Shown in pieces: positions 15,558-23,622 of a stretch of 33,190 nucleotides of DNA (the first letter of the stretch is position 1; every line of letters begins with the position of its first letter). The position numbers and the translations under genes are program-made. The notes beneath the pieces are model-generated. The model made no database searches and was not told the origin of the DNA. It was given only the letters and a program-made list of their open reading frames with translations. This DNA comes from Clostridiales bacterium (GTDB taxonomy: Bacteria; Bacillota; Clostridia; Oscillospirales; Acutalibacteraceae): contig JAAWQC010000027.1 in the NCBI GenBank assembly GCA_022800315.1, positions 1-33,190 of the forward strand, read 5' to 3'.

Positions 15558-16376
15558 ATGCAATATGTCCGCACGGACGACAACGTCAAAATTGCCGTCT
15601 ACGACCAAAATCCCGGCGGATGCTGTGAAACGATCCTGATGATCCACGGCTGGCCCCTGGCCGCCGCCATGTACGAATATCAGAAAGAAGCCCTTTTCAA
15701 AGCGGGCTACCGGGTAATCACCCTGGACCTGCGGGGCTTCGGCCGGTCCGACGCCCCCGCCTGTGGGTATACCTACGACCGTATGGCGGCGGACATTTAC
15801 ACCGTCGTCCGCTGTCTGAATCTCCGCGGCTTCACACTGGTAGGCTTTTCGATGGGCGGCGCCATCGTGCTGCGCTATATGGCCCGCTATAACGGCTACG
15901 GTGTGAAAAAACTGGCGCTGCTGGCGGCAGCGGCCCCCACTCTGACCCAGCGCCCCGGCTATCCCTACGGCGTGCCCCGCTCCGCCATCGATCAGTGGAT
16001 CGAGCAGGCCTCCACCGACCGTCCGAAGCTGGCCGCCGATTTCGGACAGATGCTGTTCGCCTGTCCCCAAAGCCCCGAACTCATCAGCTGGCTGGGCGAC
16101 CTCTCGCTGGAAGCCTCCGGCGTGGCTACGGTAGCCACCGCCCGCGCCCTGCGGGACGAGGACGGACGGGCCGACCTGCGAAAGGTGCGGGTGCCCACCG
16201 GCATTTTTCACGGTAAAAAAGACCGGATCGTCCCCTATGAGTTGGCGCTGGTTCAACAAGAGGGGATTCCCTGCGCCACCCTGTTCCCCTTCGAAAACAG
16301 CGGGCACGGCATCTTTTACGACGAGCTGGAGGATTTCAACTGCTGTCTCCTCAACTTTTTGCAGGGCCGGTGCTGA
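15558..16376 (+). CDS. Alpha/beta hydrolase
   Basis: This 272-aa cytoplasmic hydrolase has the alpha/beta fold. The full catalytic apparatus is visible: oxyanion loop LMIHGWP, strand/turn LDLRGFGRSD, nucleophile elbow GFSMGG with Ser98, acid in GKKDRIVP with Asp222, and His250 in NSGHGIF. The pattern resembles the non-heme chloroperoxidase/esterase group, whose members usually act as esterases or lactonases; the substrate is unknown. AAAGGAGTG lies 8 nt before the ATG. It is divergent from the GGDEF-EAL gene and convergent with the ABC permease gene, so it appears monocistronic. Confidence 0.85.
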   Translation: MQYVRTDDNVKIAVYDQNPGGCCETILMIHGWPLAAAMYEYQKEALFKAGYRVITLDLRGFGRSDAPACGYTYDRMAADIYTVVRCLNLRGFTLVGFSMGGAIVLRYMARYNGYGVKKLALLAAAAPTLTQRPGYPYGVPRSAIDQWIEQASTDRPKLAADFGQMLFACPQSPELISWLGDLSLEASGVATVATARALRDEDGRADLRKVRVPTGIFHGKKDRIVPYELALVQQEGIPCATLFPFENSGHGIFYDELEDFNCCLLNFLQGRC

Positions 16377-16386
16377 AGAAAGAACG

Positions 16387-16424
16387 AAAACACGCCTCCG
16401 GCTGAGCCGGGGGCGTGTTTTTCT
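16387..16424. terminator. Bidirectional terminator between hydrolase and ABC permease
   Basis: AAAACACGCC-T-CCGGC pairs with GCCGG-G-GGCGTGTTTT around a TGA loop, followed by TTTTTCT on the plus strand. It probably also ends the ABC transporter transcript running leftward. Confidence 0.85.
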
Positions 16425-16444
16425 GTCCCGCCGTGTGAGCGGGG

Positions 16445-18811
16445 TTATTCGCTGATGAGGGTATAGGGAAAAATCCGACGGATGCGGGTGGCCACCAGCA
16501 GGGAAACACCGAATCCGAAGAGGACAATGAACCCGAAAACCAGCGCCAGTAGCGGAAAGGACACCACAAAATTGACCTTCATAATACCGATGCCTGAAAA
16601 CAGGACGCTGAAAAACGGATTCAGGCCGAGGTAACCGCCGATGCCGCCCAGCAGGGCGCCGAAAACGATGACCGGCAGAAAAGCGAGGGCATTCTGCAGC
16701 ACCAACTGCCCAGTGGTAAAGCCAATCGCCTTCTGAATACCCAATTCCCGTTTCTTGTGAACCAGGAGGGTTTTGATGACCAGATACAGCACCAGCCCGA
16801 TGACCACCAGGGTGACGATGCCGATAATCACCGCCAGCACAGCTACGATACTCTGGTAGGTAGCCATGGAGCTCCGGATGATCTCATCCGCATTGACCCC
16901 GTTGAATCGGTCGGGGGACTCCCGCTCCAGCGTTTGTAAAAATCCTCCCGTTTCCTCCCGGTTGCGGAGATAGACCGAGAACACCACCGGCTGGAAATCC
17001 GGGGATAGGCGCTGATAGGCCGCCAGGCTCAGGCACAGGTCATGGCCCATGTAATTGGAGCCCTGAATGAGGCCCGTGATCAAATATTCCCACTCCGCGT
17101 CCCCCTTGGTCAGGCGGACGGTGTCCCCGATCCCCTTGCCAAGGGTCCGGGCCATCAGACCGCCCAGCGCGACCTCGTTGTCGTACCGGGGAAAGCGGCC
17201 CTGATACAGCCAGTCGGGATTGCCGGTGAACTCAAAATCGTCCAGAATATAGGCGTTCGCTTCGAATTCCCGCTCGCAGATCAACGACTCGGTGCTGAAA
17301 AAGTAGGCCTTATCCACCTGTTCCATGTTATGAACGCGTTCCATCAGGCGAGCAGCCGCTTCCGGATCGCCTGCCTCCAGTTGGGCGTTGGGGACCTCCC
17401 CCGATACCATGCGGATAAACACATCGCTCTCGATATTGACATTATAAAAGAGTACGCCGGCAAACATCGCCGCGAAGGTTACCCCCGTCACGATCAGGCC
17501 GATCAGGAGGTTCTGGCCGCCGCTGCGCACCATCTGCTTGCCCGCCAACGAGAGGGTCAGCGGCCGGTTCCCCCGGTCCAGCGGCAGTGGATTACGGCGG
17601 AAGCTGTGGGTCTGCAGTCCCGTGCGCAGGGCCACGATGGGCGGCAGCCGGCGTATGCGCACGGCGGATATGAAGGCTACCGCCCCCACCAGTGCTTCCA
17701 CCACGAGAAGGGTCATTAACGCCGCCAATGGGGAAAAAGGCTTATTCCACACAATGCCCGTCTGGGAGGCAAACATGGCCGCCAGCCCCGGCAGCACCGG
17801 CAGAGAGCACAGGATACCCAGCAGGACGCCACCCAGAGCCAGGAGCAGGAACTGTGCCAGAAAGGCGCCGATCAGCTGGCGGCTGGTATAGCCCAGGGCT
17901 TTGAGCGCCCCGATGTTGCGGATTTCCTCCTCCACGCTGTTGCGTATGCGGAAGTTCACCACCACCAGCGATACCAGCAGGAGCAGGAGGGAAAAGCCCA
18001 ATATGATGCTGGCGCCGATGGAGGAGGTCACCGTGCGGGAGGATTTCACCAACGCGTAGTGGCTGGAATCGGTCAGCCGTCCCACCTCATACCGCTCCCC
18101 CATCGTGGTTTGATAGTGGGAGGCAATGCTCTCGTTATCGGCGGCATCCCGGGTGTTGACCGAAAAAAGGGTGCCCGAGGCCGCGCCGCCCAGCGCCTGC
18201 TCCAGTGCGGCGTATTCCCCGCTGTCCAGTAAAAATCCCGTGACGGTGCTGTTGATGGTGGCAAAATAGATGTCCTCATAAAAACCGGCGACGGTAAACG
18301 AGTGCTCCAGTTTACCCATGACGGCGGTAAACAGGGTGATGGTAAAGGGGTCCCCCAGCCGGTAGCCGCCACCCACGCGAAACAGATAGGGCAGATAGAT
18401 CGGATGCTGAGGCAGCGTCTCCAGCTCCTCTGTCATGGAGAAACGGCCCGTCTCCCGCGGGCGGGAACGGTCGAAGAAGGCCGCCGTCCGGCTGTTGATT
18501 CCTCCGGCATACGGAAATTCGCTGCCCGCCAGCAGGGCGGGAAGGGTCTCGATTCCTGCGATACGGTCATCTCCCCGCAGTTCCTGCTCCATATCGGCGA
18601 TGAAGGAAGGCTGGTCGTTCTGCGCGACCAGGACCACGCCGGGGGCGTTCAGCTGCTCCGCTTTCTCATCGAAGCTGCCGGCATAATCCACCCCGGTGAT
18701 CAGTCCCAGGTTCAGCAGCAGGGCGGCAATCAGCACGATCACGAGAAAGGAGAGGGAGCGGCTCCTGCTTTTGCGGATATTGGACAGGGCCAGGCGTAAA
18801 ATCTTTCCCAT
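16445..18811 (-). CDS. ABC transporter permease, double FtsX domain
   Basis: This 788-aa membrane protein is the permease partner of the ATPase gene just upstream. The N-terminus (LALSNIRKSRSRSLSFLVIVLIAALLLNLGLI) has one membrane helix followed by an extracytoplasmic MacB-like domain (about 45-270). Three helices form the first FtsX domain (about 275-395). A second unit repeats this plan: helix at about 435-460, external domain, and three C-terminal helices (about 665-785) with KKRELGIQKAIGFTTGQL before them. Such permeases act in antimicrobial-peptide resistance, lipid or lipoprotein handling, or signalling. The ATG at 18811 is used, 2 nt after the ATPase stop with GGGGTGG upstream; a GTG at 18820 would overlap by 7 nt. 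It is the last gene of a probable RR-HK-ATPase-permease cluster. Confidence 0.88.
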   Translation of the reverse strand: MGKILRLALSNIRKSRSRSLSFLVIVLIAALLLNLGLITGVDYAGSFDEKAEQLNAPGVVLVAQNDQPSFIADMEQELRGDDRIAGIETLPALLAGSEFPYAGGINSRTAAFFDRSRPRETGRFSMTEELETLPQHPIYLPYLFRVGGGYRLGDPFTITLFTAVMGKLEHSFTVAGFYEDIYFATINSTVTGFLLDSGEYAALEQALGGAASGTLFSVNTRDAADNESIASHYQTTMGERYEVGRLTDSSHYALVKSSRTVTSSIGASIILGFSLLLLLVSLVVVNFRIRNSVEEEIRNIGALKALGYTSRQLIGAFLAQFLLLALGGVLLGILCSLPVLPGLAAMFASQTGIVWNKPFSPLAALMTLLVVEALVGAVAFISAVRIRRLPPIVALRTGLQTHSFRRNPLPLDRGNRPLTLSLAGKQMVRSGGQNLLIGLIVTGVTFAAMFAGVLFYNVNIESDVFIRMVSGEVPNAQLEAGDPEAAARLMERVHNMEQVDKAYFFSTESLICEREFEANAYILDDFEFTGNPDWLYQGRFPRYDNEVALGGLMARTLGKGIGDTVRLTKGDAEWEYLITGLIQGSNYMGHDLCLSLAAYQRLSPDFQPVVFSVYLRNREETGGFLQTLERESPDRFNGVNADEIIRSSMATYQSIVAVLAVIIGIVTLVVIGLVLYLVIKTLLVHKKRELGIQKAIGFTTGQLVLQNALAFLPVIVFGALLGGIGGYLGLNPFFSVLFSGIGIMKVNFVVSFPLLALVFGFIVLFGFGVSLLVATRIRRIFPYTLISE

Positions 18812-18813
18812 CC

Positions 18814-19572
18814 TCACCACCCCATTTCGGACAGGAAAGCGGTAAGACGCTCATGCCGCTGTTGATCGCCGGGGCGGTAGGCCCCTAATTCGCATGCCCC
18901 GTAAACCATCCCGTCCCGCAGGTACAGTACGCGGCTGCCCCGCCGTGCGGTTTTCAGGTCGTGGGTGACCATGACGATGCTCTGACCCTGCTCGTTCAGC
19001 CGGGTCAGCACATCCAGCGCGTCGGTGCCGGCCGCGGAGTTGAGCTGGCCGGTGGGCTCGTCGGCAAATACGATCTGAGGCTGATTGATCAGGGCGCGGA
19101 CGATGCCGACCCGCTGGGCCTCGCCCCCCGACAGCTGGGTGGGGAACTTTTTCTGCGTCGCCTGTGATATTCCCACCGCGGCAAACAGCTCCCGGGCGCG
19201 GCGGAGCAGTGCCTTCCGGTCCTTCGACACCAGCTGGCCCGCCGCCAGCACATTGTCCAGCACACTCATGCTGTCCATGAGATAAATCTGCTGAAACACG
19301 AACCCACAGTGCCGACGGCGGAATACCGCCAGCTGATCGTTGCTGTAGCGGGAGATTTCCTCCCCCGCGAAGGTCACGGTGCCCAGGGTGGGCTTATCCA
19401 TGCCGGACAAGGCGTACAGCAGGGTGGATTTGCCCGCGCCGGACGACCCCATAATAACGGTAAAATCGCCCTGACGGATCTCCACATCCAGGTTGCGCAG
19501 CACGTGCTGCTGTACACCGCCGCTGGAAAATGTCTTGCACAGTTTCGCCGTGGATAAGAGGATGATGCTCAT
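18814..19572 (-). CDS. ABC transporter ATP-binding protein, MacB/LolD-type
   Basis: This 252-aa ATPase drives the FtsX-type permease encoded immediately downstream. Walker A is GSSGAGKST (42-50), the Q-loop is in CGFVFQQIYLM, the signature is QLSGGEAQRVGIVRALI, Walker B is IVFADEPT, and the switch His is in MVTHDLKTAR. These features place it in the MacB/LolD/BceA clade of mechanotransmission transporters. ATG at 19572 follows GGAGAG. An 84-nt gap separates it from the histidine kinase gene and contains three GTTAA-like repeats, so it may have its own regulated promoter in addition to read-through. Confidence 0.92.
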   Translation of the reverse strand: MSIILLSTAKLCKTFSSGGVQQHVLRNLDVEIRQGDFTVIMGSSGAGKSTLLYALSGMDKPTLGTVTFAGEEISRYSNDQLAVFRRRHCGFVFQQIYLMDSMSVLDNVLAAGQLVSKDRKALLRRARELFAAVGISQATQKKFPTQLSGGEAQRVGIVRALINQPQIVFADEPTGQLNSAAGTDALDVLTRLNEQGQSIVMVTHDLKTARRGSRVLYLRDGMVYGACELGAYRPGDQQRHERLTAFLSEMGW

Positions 19573-19622
19573 CTGTATCTCTCCTGTTCTCTGTATCGTA
19601 TCCTCATCCTATCACGGCGGAA

Positions 19623-19661
19623 CCTTAACAGTCTTTGCCGGTTCCTTAACCGATCCTTAAA
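19623..19661 (-). promoter_or_regulatory. Putative response-regulator binding repeats before the ABC genes
   Basis: On the minus strand three direct repeats appear: TTTAAGG (19661-19655), GTTAAGG (19650-19644) and GTTAAGG (19629-19623). Start-to-start distances are 11 and 21 nt, about one and two helical turns. TTTAA-N6-GTTAA matches the style of OmpR-family sites such as the GTTAA-N6-GTTAA of SaeR. The first repeat overlaps the kinase stop codon. Binding by the adjacent regulator is an inference. Confidence 0.5.
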
Positions 19662-20937
19662 TCTTGAGCATCACACATGTCTGAAAACCGTCCTCCGTAT
19701 TTTCACACACCAGCTCTCCGCCCATCTGCCGCAGCAGATACCGTGAGATAAACAGGCCGAGACCGGCGCCGGTTTTCCCCTGCGAGTTGGCACCCCGGTA
19801 ATATTTCCCGCACAGCAGGGGCAGCTCCTGCGGCGGGACCCCCGGCCCGTAATCGCGGATACGGACGACGATACGTTCCCCCGACAGGGCGGCCGTCACC
19901 CGCAGGGAGGTACCCGCGTATTTATAGGAATTGCCGATGAGGTTGTCGAACACCTGCTGCATCCGCAGCGGGTCGAACAGGGTCAGGCATTCGGGTATCG
20001 GACCGATCTCCGCCCGTTTGAGATAATCGGCCTGTCTCAGCAGTTCCCCGAGCAGACGGCTGTCCTGCTCCTGCGGGCATACCTCCAGCTCCTCCAGCTC
20101 CTCCAGCGCGGCGTGGAACAGGTTGGAAATCAGGGAGTCCACCTGGTCGGCCTTGCCCTCGATGACGGCGAGCTGCCGCTTTTCCTTTTCACTCCCGGCG
20201 CTGACGGCCATGACCTCCGCCACTGCGCGGATAGAGGCGATGGGGGTCTTAATATCGTGGCTGAGCTTCGCCACCAGTTCCTTCTTGCTCTGGCTGGCCC
20301 GCCGTTCCCGCTCCCGCGCCTGACACAGCTCATGCCGCATCAGATCAAAGCTCTCGGTGAACGCGCCGAAGACGTTATCCCTGTCCATGGTGAGGGGTAC
20401 CTCCAGGTCGCCCCCCGCCACACGGGCCGCGAAAGCCTTCAGCCGCCGGAAGGGGGTGAACACCGTCCGGTCCAGATACCGGACGCCCAGCGCAAAAAAC
20501 AGCCCCGTGAGCATGACACTGACGGCCAGCAGCAGGGACAGCCTACCCTTCAGCTGCGCCGCCTGCTGTTCGTAGCCGCTGCGCAGCACCAGCTTGCCCC
20601 CTGCCTGCGCACCGGCCTCCGGCCCGGCCGTATGCAGATCGACAAGGGTATCCCGGCGCTGGATCGCCCGGCGCAGGGTCAGGCTGTCGTCGCCATCCGA
20701 GGCGTACAAAATGTTCCCCTCCCCGTCCAGCACGGCGTAATCGTAGACGGATACGGGCATCTGCCCGGTATGCCCCGCCTCCAGCAGGGAAAAGGCCTCC
20801 TCGCAGGAGCGGGTCAGTGCGTTGACCTCCACCATGTCCAGCTCATCGGTGCCTCCGCTGTGTATCACAATAAAGCCCGCCAGCAGCTGGGCGCACAGGA
20901 ACAACAGCAGCAACAGTCCTGTTTTTCGTCTGTTCAT
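19657..20937 (-). CDS. Two-component sensor histidine kinase
   Basis: This 426-aa membrane kinase has a first helix at about residues 7-25, an extracytoplasmic sensor region of about 105 residues, a second helix at about 134-152, and a HAMP domain (TPFRRLKAFAARVAGGDLEVPL). HisKA follows with KLSHDIKTPIAS, where His227 is the predicted phospho-acceptor. The ATPase domain carries FDNLIGNSYKYAG (N box), RDYGPGVP (G1) and GAGLGLFISRYLL (G2). The start ATG at 20937 overlaps the TGA of the response regulator in an ATGA motif, indicating translational coupling. A start 36 nt upstream is possible but would sit inside the regulator gene. The signal sensed is unknown; the downstream ABC transporter suggests envelope or peptide stress. 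Confidence 0.92.
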   Translation of the reverse strand: MNRRKTGLLLLLFLCAQLLAGFIVIHSGGTDELDMVEVNALTRSCEEAFSLLEAGHTGQMPVSVYDYAVLDGEGNILYASDGDDSLTLRRAIQRRDTLVDLHTAGPEAGAQAGGKLVLRSGYEQQAAQLKGRLSLLLAVSVMLTGLFFALGVRYLDRTVFTPFRRLKAFAARVAGGDLEVPLTMDRDNVFGAFTESFDLMRHELCQARERERRASQSKKELVAKLSHDIKTPIASIRAVAEVMAVSAGSEKEKRQLAVIEGKADQVDSLISNLFHAALEELEELEVCPQEQDSRLLGELLRQADYLKRAEIGPIPECLTLFDPLRMQQVFDNLIGNSYKYAGTSLRVTAALSGERIVVRIRDYGPGVPPQELPLLCGKYYRGANSQGKTGAGLGLFISRYLLRQMGGELVCENTEDGFQTCVMLKI

Positions 20938-21614
20938 ACCGGATTCTCCTCGAACAGATAGCCGGTTCCCCACACCGTTTTGATGGTAACCGGATGATTG
21001 GGGTCTGCCTCGATCTGTTCCCGCAGCCGCCGGATGTGGACGTTCAGGGTGCCGTCACCCGTGATGCTGTCCCTCCATACCTCGCGGAACAGCTCGTCCT
21101 TCGGTATAACACGGCCGCGGTTGCGTACGAGATAGCTCAGCAGCTTGTACTCCATCGCCTTCAGCCGGAGCGGTTCCCCACGCAGAAATGCCCGGCCCGC
21201 CGCGTAATCCACCCGCAGCTGCCCGATACGGCAGTCGGTGTCCTCCGGCGGCGCACAGCGCTTGAGCACCGCTCTTACCTTGGCCAGCAGAACGCTGAGG
21301 GTATAGGGCTTGCGGATGTAATCGTCCCCGCCCAGTCCCAACGCCAGCAGAATATCGTCGTCGCTCTGCCGCGCGCTGATAAACAGGATGGGGACCTGGG
21401 TCGTCTGACGCAGCTCCCGGCACAGATCGAAGCCGGAGGTCTCCTCCAGATTAATATCCAGCAAAATGAGGTCCGCGCTGTTTTCCCGCAGAAAGTTACG
21501 GCAGCCCTCTGCGCTGAATACCGCCGCCGTACTCACCCCAAACAGATTGAAATATTCTGCCGTGCTTTCGGCCAGCGGCTGTTCGTCGTCGATAATCAGG
21601 CAGTGATAACGCAT
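20934..21614 (-). CDS. OmpR-family response regulator
   Basis: This 226-aa regulator comprises a receiver domain (1-115) and a winged-helix DNA-binding domain (130-225). The acidic pocket is D9-D10, the phospho-acceptor is Asp53 in LLDINLEE, and the conserved Lys is K102 in YIRKPY. The effector domain shows RLKAMEYKLLSYLVRNRGRVIPKDELFREVW and VHIRRLREQIEADPNHPVTIKTVWGTGYLF, typical of OmpR/PhoB proteins. It is the first gene of the cluster, has a good promoter at 21689-21717 and GGGAGGAGGGG upstream of ATG. It probably controls the ABC genes and perhaps itself. Confidence 0.95.
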   Translation of the reverse strand: MRYHCLIIDDEQPLAESTAEYFNLFGVSTAAVFSAEGCRNFLRENSADLILLDINLEETSGFDLCRELRQTTQVPILFISARQSDDDILLALGLGGDDYIRKPYTLSVLLAKVRAVLKRCAPPEDTDCRIGQLRVDYAAGRAFLRGEPLRLKAMEYKLLSYLVRNRGRVIPKDELFREVWRDSITGDGTLNVHIRRLREQIEADPNHPVTIKTVWGTGYLFEENPV

Positions 21615-21688
21615 GGACGTTCCCCTCCTCCCGTGCCGGCCCCGGAGCGCTTCGCCCCGGGAAAATCTGTCCGGCTCGTACTGCTTCG

Positions 21689-21717
21689 ATTATAGGCGGT
21701 ATGCCCGCCGGCCGCAA
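21689..21717 (-). promoter_or_regulatory. Promoter of the two-component/ABC cluster
   Basis: TTGCGG (21717-21712), 17 nt, TATAAT (21694-21689) on the minus strand, about 75 nt upstream of the response regulator start. Confidence 0.65.
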
Positions 21718-21734
21718 GCCGGGAATTTCTGACG

Positions 21735-21769
21735 AAAAAAGGCATCCGCCGGGGGCGGATGCCTTTTTT
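21735..21769. terminator. Strong bidirectional terminator
   Basis: AAAAAAGGCATCCGCC (21735-21750) pairs perfectly with GGCGGATGCCTTTTTT (21754-21769) around GGG. It directly follows the stop of the leftward membrane-protein gene and insulates the two-component cluster from read-through. Confidence 0.92.
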
Positions 21770-22198
21770 CTACATATGACGGTAATAATACGCCTGAAAA
21801 CCGATCACCAGGAGCAACTGTCCAAGGATGAGCGACGCCGTCACCACTACGGCGGTCACATCAGAGGCTAGTCCCAGGATCACCGTCAGCACGAGCAGCA
21901 GGAGGCCCATCACCCGGCAGGCCATATATCCAGCCCGCTCCCGCACCCGGATATTCCGTTCGTCCCGGCGTTCGATCTCCTCCGCCCGGCGGCTTTCCTC
22001 GGTCTGGGCGGCGGATACCAGGAAGGATTCAGCCAAACGGCCCCAGCCCAGCGCCGCCGCGGCCGCACCCAGCCCAAAACACCAGCCCGACAGCCGCTTT
22101 TGCTCCTCCGCGGTAAAAACCAGCGCCGCCAGCAGCAGCAAACCGATCCCCGCCGCGCCAAGCAGGGCCAGCAAAATCCGTACCCTCTGTTTTTTCAC
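21770..22198 (-). CDS. Small membrane protein, partner of XRE regulator
   Basis: This 142-aa integral membrane protein has about four helices: residues 7-28, 36-55, 88-107 and 113-136. A cytoplasmic charged stretch, RRAEEIERRDERNIRVRERAGY, lies between the second and third. This DERNI-type motif is typical of small DUF2178-like membrane proteins that are often co-encoded with short XRE regulators in Clostridia. The start is GTG and overlaps the regulator's stop in a GTGA motif, so translation is coupled; AGGAGG lies 9 nt upstream. Function is unknown. Confidence 0.75.
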   Translation of the reverse strand: MKKQRVRILLALLGAAGIGLLLLAALVFTAEEQKRLSGWCFGLGAAAAALGWGRLAESFLVSAAQTEESRRAEEIERRDERNIRVRERAGYMACRVMGLLLLVLTVILGLASDVTAVVVTASLILGQLLLVIGFQAYYYRHM

Positions 22199-22398
22199 TG
22201 CGCATCCTCCTCGTAGATAAAAATTTCTTCGATACTCCTTCCGAAATACCGGGCGATCTTAAATGCCAGCAGAATGGATGGATTGTACCGCCCGTTCTCC
22301 AGCGAACTGATGGTCTGGCGCGATACCTCCAGCGCCGCAGCCAGCTCCTCCTGCCGAATGCCCTTCTGCTGGCGGAGTTCTTCCAGCCGATTGTTCAT
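22195..22398 (-). CDS. Small XRE/YgzD-like transcriptional regulator
   Basis: This 67-aa Cro/C1-type repressor contains NNRLEELRQQKGIRQEELAAAL (helices 1-2), SRQTISSLENGRYNPS (recognition helix) and LAFKIARYFGRSIEEIFIYEE. This is the standard layout of the short regulators that pair with a membrane protein. The ATG at 22398 has GGGGGCGAAGG upstream. The longer reading from 22479 would start inside the promoter. It heads a two-gene operon and likely binds the two 18-bp repeats that flank its own promoter. Confidence 0.88.
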   Translation of the reverse strand: MNNRLEELRQQKGIRQEELAAALEVSRQTISSLENGRYNPSILLAFKIARYFGRSIEEIFIYEEDAQ

Positions 22399-22415
22399 AC
22401 CTTCGCCCCCGTGTA

Positions 22416-22479
22416 AAGTTCGCTTTCCATCAATACAGTAACACGGCTCATTTGAAATGTCAAGTACGCTTTCCATCAA
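22416..22479 (-). promoter_or_regulatory. Promoter flanked by two 18-bp direct repeats (XRE operators)
   Basis: On the minus strand TTGACA (22463-22458), 17 nt, TACTGT (22440-22435). An 18-nt repeat occurs at 22462-22479, touching the -35, and at 22416-22433, covering the transcription start. The plus-strand form is AAGTnCGCTTTCCATCAA, identical at 17 of 18 positions. The first copy also forms a loose dyad GTAAAG-TTCG-CTTTCC. The layout is typical of autorepression. Confidence 0.7.
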
Positions 22480-22498
22480 GAGTGGACTAAAATTTTTC

Positions 22499-22529
22499 TT
22501 GACCTTGACACGGTGATAAGGTGTAGGAT
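22499..22529 (+). promoter_or_regulatory. MerR-type promoter with 19-bp spacer and dyad operator
   Basis: TTGACC (22499-22504) and TAGGAT (22524-22529) are separated by 19 nt, the over-long spacing characteristic of promoters activated by MerR-family proteins. The spacer carries the dyad CCTTGACAC-G-GTGATAAGG (22503-22521; 14 of 18 arm positions pair). It lies 40 nt upstream of a MerR-family gene, so autoactivation is expected. Confidence 0.8.
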
Positions 22530-22572
22530 ACGTATGAACCGGTTCGCACTATACGAGGAAAGGACGTCTGCC

Positions 22573-23367
22573 ATGCTGACCATCGGGGAGTTTTCGCGCC
22601 GGAGCGGCCTGTCCGCCCGGATGCTGCGCCACTACGATGCCCTCGGCCTGCTCCGCCCCGCCCACATCGGGGAGGAGAACCGCTACCGCTATTACGACGA
22701 AACCCAGCTGTCGGTGTTGCGCCAGATTGAGACGCTGAAGAGCTACGGCTTCCCGCTGGGGGAAATACCGGAGCTGCTCACCCTGCCCCGCGAGGAACTG
22801 GCGGGACGGCTCCACCGCCGCCGGCTGAAGGCCTACGACGAGCTGAACGCGCTGCGCCGCTCCCTGCACCGCATGGAAGACCTCCTGCTCGAAATGGAGG
22901 ATACAGCCATGATCGCCAACAAATACTCGGTCATCGTGATGACCATCCCCGCCCAGCGGGTATTCGGCCTGCGCCGCACCATCAGCGTCGGTGAGACCCA
23001 TGCCCTGTTCCAGGAGCTCTACGCCCAGATGGAGGCCCGCGGCCTCAAACGGGCGGGCGCCGCCCAGCTGCTCTATCTGGGCAACAGCTTCGATTACAGC
23101 CAAATGGAGGTGGAGGCCCAGGTCCAGGTTGCCGGCGACCACCCCGACGTGAAGGACCTTCCAGAACAGACCTGCGTCGCCACCACCCACATCGGCCCTT
23201 ATGAGGAATTGAAAGGGGCATACGAAGCGGTGGGTGGCTGGATCGGCCGGCAGGAGGAATACGAGGTCAGCGGGCCGGCTATCGAGCGGTATCTCAAGGA
23301 CGAGGACGCCGTGTCCGACCCGATGGAGCTGGAAACCGGCATTCTCTTCCCGGTGAGCAGGAAATAA
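22573..23367 (+). CDS. MerR-family regulator with GyrI-like effector domain
   Basis: This 264-aa transcriptional activator has an N-terminal MerR winged helix (LTIGEFSRRSGLSARMLRHYDALGLLRPA, then RYRYYDETQL and LRQIETLKSYGFPL) and a coiled-coil dimer helix (about 75-113). A C-terminal AraC-effector/GyrI-like ligand domain (about 120-262) contains RVFGLRRTI and THIGPYEELKGAYEAVGGWI. Such BmrR/TipA-like proteins respond to small, often aromatic or cationic compounds. The ATG at 22573 is preferred; an ATG at 22534 is only 5 nt past the -10. GAGGAAAGG lies upstream. No transporter or enzyme gene is co-directional within 250 nt, so its regulon is probably elsewhere in addition to itself. Confidence 0.88.
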   Translation: MLTIGEFSRRSGLSARMLRHYDALGLLRPAHIGEENRYRYYDETQLSVLRQIETLKSYGFPLGEIPELLTLPREELAGRLHRRRLKAYDELNALRRSLHRMEDLLLEMEDTAMIANKYSVIVMTIPAQRVFGLRRTISVGETHALFQELYAQMEARGLKRAGAAQLLYLGNSFDYSQMEVEAQVQVAGDHPDVKDLPEQTCVATTHIGPYEELKGAYEAVGGWIGRQEEYEVSGPAIERYLKDEDAVSDPMELETGILFPVSRK

Positions 23368-23478
23368 ACCGGTATTGAAAAAAGGACGGCCTGTTTCGCG
23401 TGCCCGGCGCGCCAAACAGCGGTGGCACAATAACCCTGGCAAAAGATATCCGCCGGCTGCAAAATGAAAGGCGGCGTT

Positions 23479-23507
23479 TTGGCAACTGACCTTAACGGCC
23501 ATTTACT
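23479..23507 (+). promoter_or_regulatory. Tentative ferredoxin promoter
   Basis: TTGGCA (23479-23484), 17 nt, TTTACT (23502-23507), lies in the 255-nt gap before the ferredoxin gene. An inverted repeat CCGCCGGC/GCCGGCGG (23450-23457 and 23517-23524) encloses it, and GGAATTTCT occurs twice (23554, 23570). The gap contains no credible gene. Confidence 0.35.
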
Positions 23508-23622
23508 GAACAGCCTGCCGGCGGAAAAACCGCCCTGAAGCGACGTGGTGACCGGAATTTCTCCCGCCGGGAATTTCTGCAGCGACTGAGGGAACACTGA
23601 TGCGGAAAGGAGTTGGTCACCC

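Noticed and set aside
22549-23502. 317-codon minus-strand open frame across the MerR gene
   Set aside because: The MerR family match and its dedicated promoter on the plus strand explain this region.
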